A DNA stretch of 64,000 nt from Fulvimarina uroteuthidis (lineage in GTDB: Bacteria > Pseudomonadota > Alphaproteobacteria > Rhizobiales > Rhizobiaceae): contig NZ_JAXLPB010000002.1 in the NCBI RefSeq assembly GCF_034321785.1, positions 806,001 to 870,000 on the forward strand, given 5' to 3'. The notes beneath the pieces are model-generated. The model was not told the DNA's origin. It worked only from the letters and a program-made list of their open reading frames with translations, and did not search any database. Positions 61,101 to 64,000 of this stretch are shown piece by piece. The position numbers and the translations under genes were made by a program. Positions within the stretch are counted from its first letter, which is position 1. The number at the start of each line of letters is the position of its first letter.

Positions 61101-64000
61101 AACTTCTTCACGACGCTCGACCAGTTCCCGGACACGGGCGGCGACGATGTCGGGCCGGACCGGAATCTGGAGCCGCGCGGTGCCGATATCGCGCCGCAAG
61201 GCGCGGTCGGCGGTGTCGGCCCGACGGCCGAATATGACCGTCAGCTCGAAAAGCTGGTCGAGGCGATCGCCGGCCTCGATGCCGACATTGTCAGCCTGAT
61301 CGAGATCGAGAACGATTTCCTGCCGGGCGGGCGCGCTCCCGGCGATCAGAGCGCGCAGGCTCCGCGCCCGATCGCCATTGAGGCGCTGGTCGAGGCTCTC
61401 AACGCGCGAGGCGATACCTATGCCTTCGTCGATCCGGGCCAGGAGTTCGTCGGCGGCGATGCGATCGCCGTCGGCATGATCTACCGCACCGACAAGGCCA
61501 AGATCGCCGAGGGCACGGCGCCTGCGATCCTGACCGACGAACAGGTCGACCCGTCCATTCTCGATCGCTCGACGGTCGACAACAATGGCGGCGCGCCGGG
61601 GGGCAGCGTCTTCAACGGGCCGAGCACGAACCGTTCGCCGCTCGCCGTCACCTTCGAGGAACTGGACGCCGATGGCGGACTGCTGACCGTCGTTGCCAAC
61701 CACTTCAAATCCAAGGGCGGTTCCGGGCAGGGCGCCGACGCCGACCTTGGCGACGGCGCAGGCAATTTCAACAATATGCGCCTTCTCGCCGCCGAGGCGC
61801 TGGATGGCTGGCTGAAGAGCGATCCGACCGGTTCGGCCACGAAGAACATCATGCTCATGGGCGACTTCAACGCCTACGCGTCGGAAGACCCGATCGACTA
61901 TCTCACGACGGAAGCGGGATTCGTCGACGTGGCGAGAGCGCTTCTCAATACGGCCTATTCCTTCGTCTTCGACGGGCTGATCGGCACGCTCGACTACGCC
62001 TTCGCCTCGATGGATCTCTTCAAGCAGATCGTCTCGGCGATCGAGTGGCACATCAACGCCGACGAGGCGGACGCCCTCGACTACAATCTGGAGTTCGGGC
62101 GCGATCCGGAGCTCTTCGACGCAACCAACCCCTACCGATCGTCGGACCACGACCCGATCCTCGTGGGTCTTAACGTAAGCAGTGAGGACGACATGCCGAA
62201 TCGCGACAACCAGATCAGTGCGGCCGAATTCCTGGGGTCTACGACGATCCCCAACGGCACCCTCGTCGACGGGCTGCTGCTCGGCGGTCTGTCGGGCATC
62301 ACCCGGCTGGCCGACGGCACCTATGTCGCGATCTCCGATGCCAGGGACGCGCTTCCCCGCTTCTACAGCCTCGACATCGATCTGGGGGCCGACGGGCGTC
62401 TGGGAGACGGCGACATCACGGTGACGGGCGTCACGCAGTTGCGCGCCGAGGACGGCGCACCGGTCGGACCGAGCGATCCGGAAGCGATCGTCTCGACCCG
62501 CGACGACGTCTTCTACATCAGCTCCGAGGGATCCGACGCGCCGCCCTCGATCCGCAAATTCTCCAGCGACGGGGTGCAGATCGGTGCGCTGGAACTGCCC
62601 GATTTCCTGACCGGCGCCACGCAGGGAACCGGCGTCTCCTTCAACCGGGGCATCGAGAGCCTTGCGCTGACACCCAATGGCAAGTCCCTGTTCGCCGGTA
62701 CGGAACATCCCCTTCGGCAGGATGCCGGACAGGGCACGGATGAAGGGTTCCCCACCCGCATCCTGGAGTTCGATACCGTTTCGGGTGAATTGGCGCGTCA
62801 GTTCGTCTATCGCATCGACGGTTTCGGAAGCGATAAAATGGCGACCGACAACGGCCTCGTCGAACTGGCGACGCTCGACGACACCCATCTCCTGGCGATG
62901 GAGCGCATCTTCGTTTCGGGCAAGGGCAATTCGATCAGGATCTACGAGGTCGATCTGAGCGGCGCCACCGATCTTGGCGGGACGGCCAGCCTCTCGGACG
63001 CGGATATGACGATCGTCGCGGCGCAGAAGACGCTGATCGCCAATATCGGTTTCCTGCCGGATCACGTGAACGCCGACGGCATCTATCTCGACACGGTCAG
63101 CCCCGACAATCTGGAAGGAATGGTGCTGGGGGCGCGGCTCGACGATGGCAGGCAGACCCTTCTGCTCGTCTCCGACAACAATTTCCGTTCCGACAGCCGG
63201 CAGATCACCAATTTCGAGGCGCTGACCCTGACGATCGAGGACGTCCATACGCCGGAGATGACGGGGCTCGGCGATGCTGCGCGCTTCCTCACCGGCAAGG
63301 GGGCGATCGTTCTGGACGGCGATGTGGACCTGTTCGACATCGAGCTCGATCGGGCCAATGCCGGCCATGGCGACTATCGCGGCGCGAGCCTGACGATCGC
63401 ACGCGAGGGCGGGGCCGACGCGTCCGACCTCTTCGGCGCGAGCGGAAAGCTGGGCGATCTCGTTGCCGGCGAGGCGCTCGTCTATGATGGCCGGTCGATC
63501 GGCACGGTCGTCGGCAATGGCGGGGGCACCCTTTCGCTTGCCTTCAATGGCGAAGCCAGCGGCAAGGCTGTCGACGCCGCGGTGCGGGCCATCACCTACG
63601 AGAATTCCTCGGTCACCCCCGAAACATCGGTCTCGCTGCAATACAGCTTCAACGACGGGACCCGCGCGGTCGCCGCGACGAAGCAGGTCGAGATCGCGGC
63701 GCAGAAGCCCTACACGCTGGAGCTGCTGCACTTCTCGGACCAGGAAGCCCTGTCGGGCGCGATCGAGGCGGCGCCGAACCTTTCGGCCGTTCTCAACGCG
63801 CTGCGGGCCCAGGATCTCGGCAATGACGGGCTGGAGGACAACACGCTGACCCTGTCCTCCGGCGATCTCTTCATTCCCGGCGTGTTCGCGACCGCTTCGG
63901 AAGCCCTCTACGGCGCCCGCGGCCTCGCCTCGATCCAGATCCAGAACGAACTCGGCGTCCAGGCGAGCGCGCTCGGCAATCATGATTTCGATTTCGGGCC
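58125..64000 (+). CDS. Giant secreted ExeM/NucH nuclease with phytase-like and 5'-nucleotidase-like domains (partial)
   Basis: The first 1958 codons of an uninterrupted frame that runs off the window. Domains in order: lamin-tail-like (1-150, FINEFHYDNDGADVGEFVEV); choice-of-anchor I/phytase-like propeller (about 186-662); OB-fold of ExeM type (about 676-946); endonuclease/exonuclease/phosphatase domain (about 983-1351) with AAFNVLNFFTT, SLIEIEND, VANHFKSKGG, MGDFNAYASEDP and SSDHDPILVGL, so the nuclease residues are complete; esterase-like-of-phytase domain (about 1352-1706, LGGLSGITRLADGTYVAISD); a repeat-type beta domain; and a metallophosphoesterase start (about 1863 on, LELLHFSDQEAL, LSSGDLFIPG, GNHDFDFG). 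No Sec signal, consistent with type I export; the export signal should lie beyond the window. GTG 58092 is an alternative start. Confidence 0.9.
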   Translation, partial: MNFFINEFHYDNDGADVGEFVEVAGPADADLDGFSLVLYNGSNGASYARIALQEALSTVSDGVRFITVDTVGMQNGGPDGMALVGPQGVVEFLSYEGAFTAADGPAKGMTSIDVGVAEGGGTPAGHSLQRTGDGSGASDFAWAGPQGETRGTVNEGQTITFDADAGTDGGTVLASQRSASIKLDGAEIVAYDAGTRRFFVTSDSGLQIVDGSDPFDDKPDDGVAGLTLVATIDPATLIDSATGQVFDSAAFTSVAVANGLVVAALPAADMTGDGSVLFFDAATGDYRGSVKVGPLPDSLAISANGAYVVVANEGQSSGKDNEPDAAVNPNGSVSIIAIDASDPAASTVSTYDFSDASITADALRALGARVNDNAPSVAADIEPEYVAIEGNRAVITLQENNAVAIIEDIATFSGFTIGDIQGLGFKNHSLPENALDPSDRDGAIDLRPANVNGIFMPDGVATYTVDGRTYMVLANEGDDRDVDAARVKDLALDARAFPNADALKADGALGRLIVSAIDGDRNGDGVYEALFSLGGRSFSIRDEDGDLVFDSGDMLDRIAAELGLYDDGRSDNKGVEPEAVEIGMIDGKAYAFVGLERADATFAFDISDPRAATYVGAFITEGDDAPEGLKFISASESGTASNLLVVANEGSNTLTVHDLGGSAGEEPRPQPGNTLISTIQGTADTQKDDGFGNAAGSPLRGKSVTVEAIVVGDFQNGDGDEGRNLRGFYIQEEDADADGDARSSEGLFVFEGTGSFLTDVAIGDKVRITGTVSEFFGETQLDVTNGGVVEIVSSNNPLPGAALVQLPSAATTRSQNGDVQPDLEAFEGMRVTIEETLTITEQFQLDRFNEIKLFDANGFEQAGPGGTTLTGGRPYQYTQHNDPDAEGNAAYLDRVGSRTITYDDGLNVQNAPITNLQGFGAYSAETAPRMGDTTTGLSGILDYKFAGNAASGATWRIRATEADDNSFDRANPRPAEMLSPSGNLKVAAFNVLNFFTTLDQFPDTGGDDVGPDRNLEPRGADIAPQGAVGGVGPTAEYDRQLEKLVEAIAGLDADIVSLIEIENDFLPGGRAPGDQSAQAPRPIAIEALVEALNARGDTYAFVDPGQEFVGGDAIAVGMIYRTDKAKIAEGTAPAILTDEQVDPSILDRSTVDNNGGAPGGSVFNGPSTNRSPLAVTFEELDADGGLLTVVANHFKSKGGSGQGADADLGDGAGNFNNMRLLAAEALDGWLKSDPTGSATKNIMLMGDFNAYASEDPIDYLTTEAGFVDVARALLNTAYSFVFDGLIGTLDYAFASMDLFKQIVSAIEWHINADEADALDYNLEFGRDPELFDATNPYRSSDHDPILVGLNVSSEDDMPNRDNQISAAEFLGSTTIPNGTLVDGLLLGGLSGITRLADGTYVAISDARDALPRFYSLDIDLGADGRLGDGDITVTGVTQLRAEDGAPVGPSDPEAIVSTRDDVFYISSEGSDAPPSIRKFSSDGVQIGALELPDFLTGATQGTGVSFNRGIESLALTPNGKSLFAGTEHPLRQDAGQGTDEGFPTRILEFDTVSGELARQFVYRIDGFGSDKMATDNGLVELATLDDTHLLAMERIFVSGKGNSIRIYEVDLSGATDLGGTASLSDADMTIVAAQKTLIANIGFLPDHVNADGIYLDTVSPDNLEGMVLGARLDDGRQTLLLVSDNNFRSDSRQITNFEALTLTIEDVHTPEMTGLGDAARFLTGKGAIVLDGDVDLFDIELDRANAGHGDYRGASLTIAREGGADASDLFGASGKLGDLVAGEALVYDGRSIGTVVGNGGGTLSLAFNGEASGKAVDAAVRAITYENSSVTPETSVSLQYSFNDGTRAVAATKQVEIAAQKPYTLELLHFSDQEALSGAIEAAPNLSAVLNALRAQDLGNDGLEDNTLTLSSGDLFIPGVFATASEALYGARGLASIQIQNELGVQASALGNHDFDFG

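Noticed and set aside
58080..63983. A 1967-codon open frame on the minus strand
   Set aside because: It is antisense to the giant exoenzyme gene, whose plus-strand frame carries clear domain motifs throughout. The minus product is an Arg/Asp/Val-rich string without any family motif, as expected for a mirror frame in high-GC DNA.

Overview
The window is high-GC DNA from an alphaproteobacterium, most likely of the order Hyphomicrobiales (Rhizobiales). The main support is gene order: enoyl-CoA hydratase, mutM, ubiE, ubiB, coaBC, dut is the block that usually sits beside the chromosome origin in this order, and rpmH-rnpA-yidC with engB nearby fits too. A marine or surface-living member such as the Aurantimonadaceae is a guess from the mix of type I secretion, a giant ExeM-like exoenzyme and a BLUF photoreceptor; no rRNA or species marker is present.

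Layout. 0.4-8.7 kb: a membrane GGDEF-EAL protein, an MscS-type channel, and a three-gene type I secretion set (ABC, adaptor, TolC-like) with no substrate beside it. 8.79-14.86 kb: a 6.1-kb integrated island in a tRNA-Ala(CGC) gene, bounded by 18-bp direct repeats, holding a tyrosine integrase, a ParB-like protein, a small possible zinc protein, a HEPN/AbiU2-like protein, a serine recombinase and a DUF2806 protein. 15.3-22.3 kb: an acyltransferase-3 membrane protein and a five-gene peptide ABC transporter operon (oppABCDF). 22.7-29.5 kb: the origin-type block, with a VapBC toxin-antitoxin pair lodged between ubiB and coaBC. 29.7-40.6 kb: cysK, a DUF502 membrane protein, glutaminase, recG, an exported aldo/keto reductase, a DUF6064-like membrane protein, truA-fmt, engB, a hexapeptide acetyltransferase and a VOC protein. 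40.7-45.6 kb: the rpmH-rnpA-yidC operon with a clear terminator, and a divergent TVP38 membrane protein plus disulfide-reductase pair. 45.7-52 kb: an orphan histidine kinase, tRNA-Arg(ACG), a short conserved protein, a PAP2 phosphatase and a divergent two-component system. 52.3-54.4 kb: a GGDEF-EAL protein translationally coupled to a free-standing BLUF blue-light sensor, with a 19-G homopolymer upstream. 54.7 kb to the end: a second type I secretion pair and, divergent from it, the first 1958 codons of a giant secreted protein joining an ExeM/NucH nuclease, phytase-like propellers and a 5'-nucleotidase-like domain.

How the parts fit. The right-hand secretion pair and the giant enzyme look like a system that exports an enzyme for taking phosphorus and nucleosides from extracellular DNA. 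The outer-membrane component could be the TolC-like protein at 7.3 kb or another one elsewhere. Two bifunctional c-di-GMP enzymes are present; one appears tied to blue light. The tRNA-Ala island is the clearest acquired segment and is the best place to look for an undescribed defence or conflict module.
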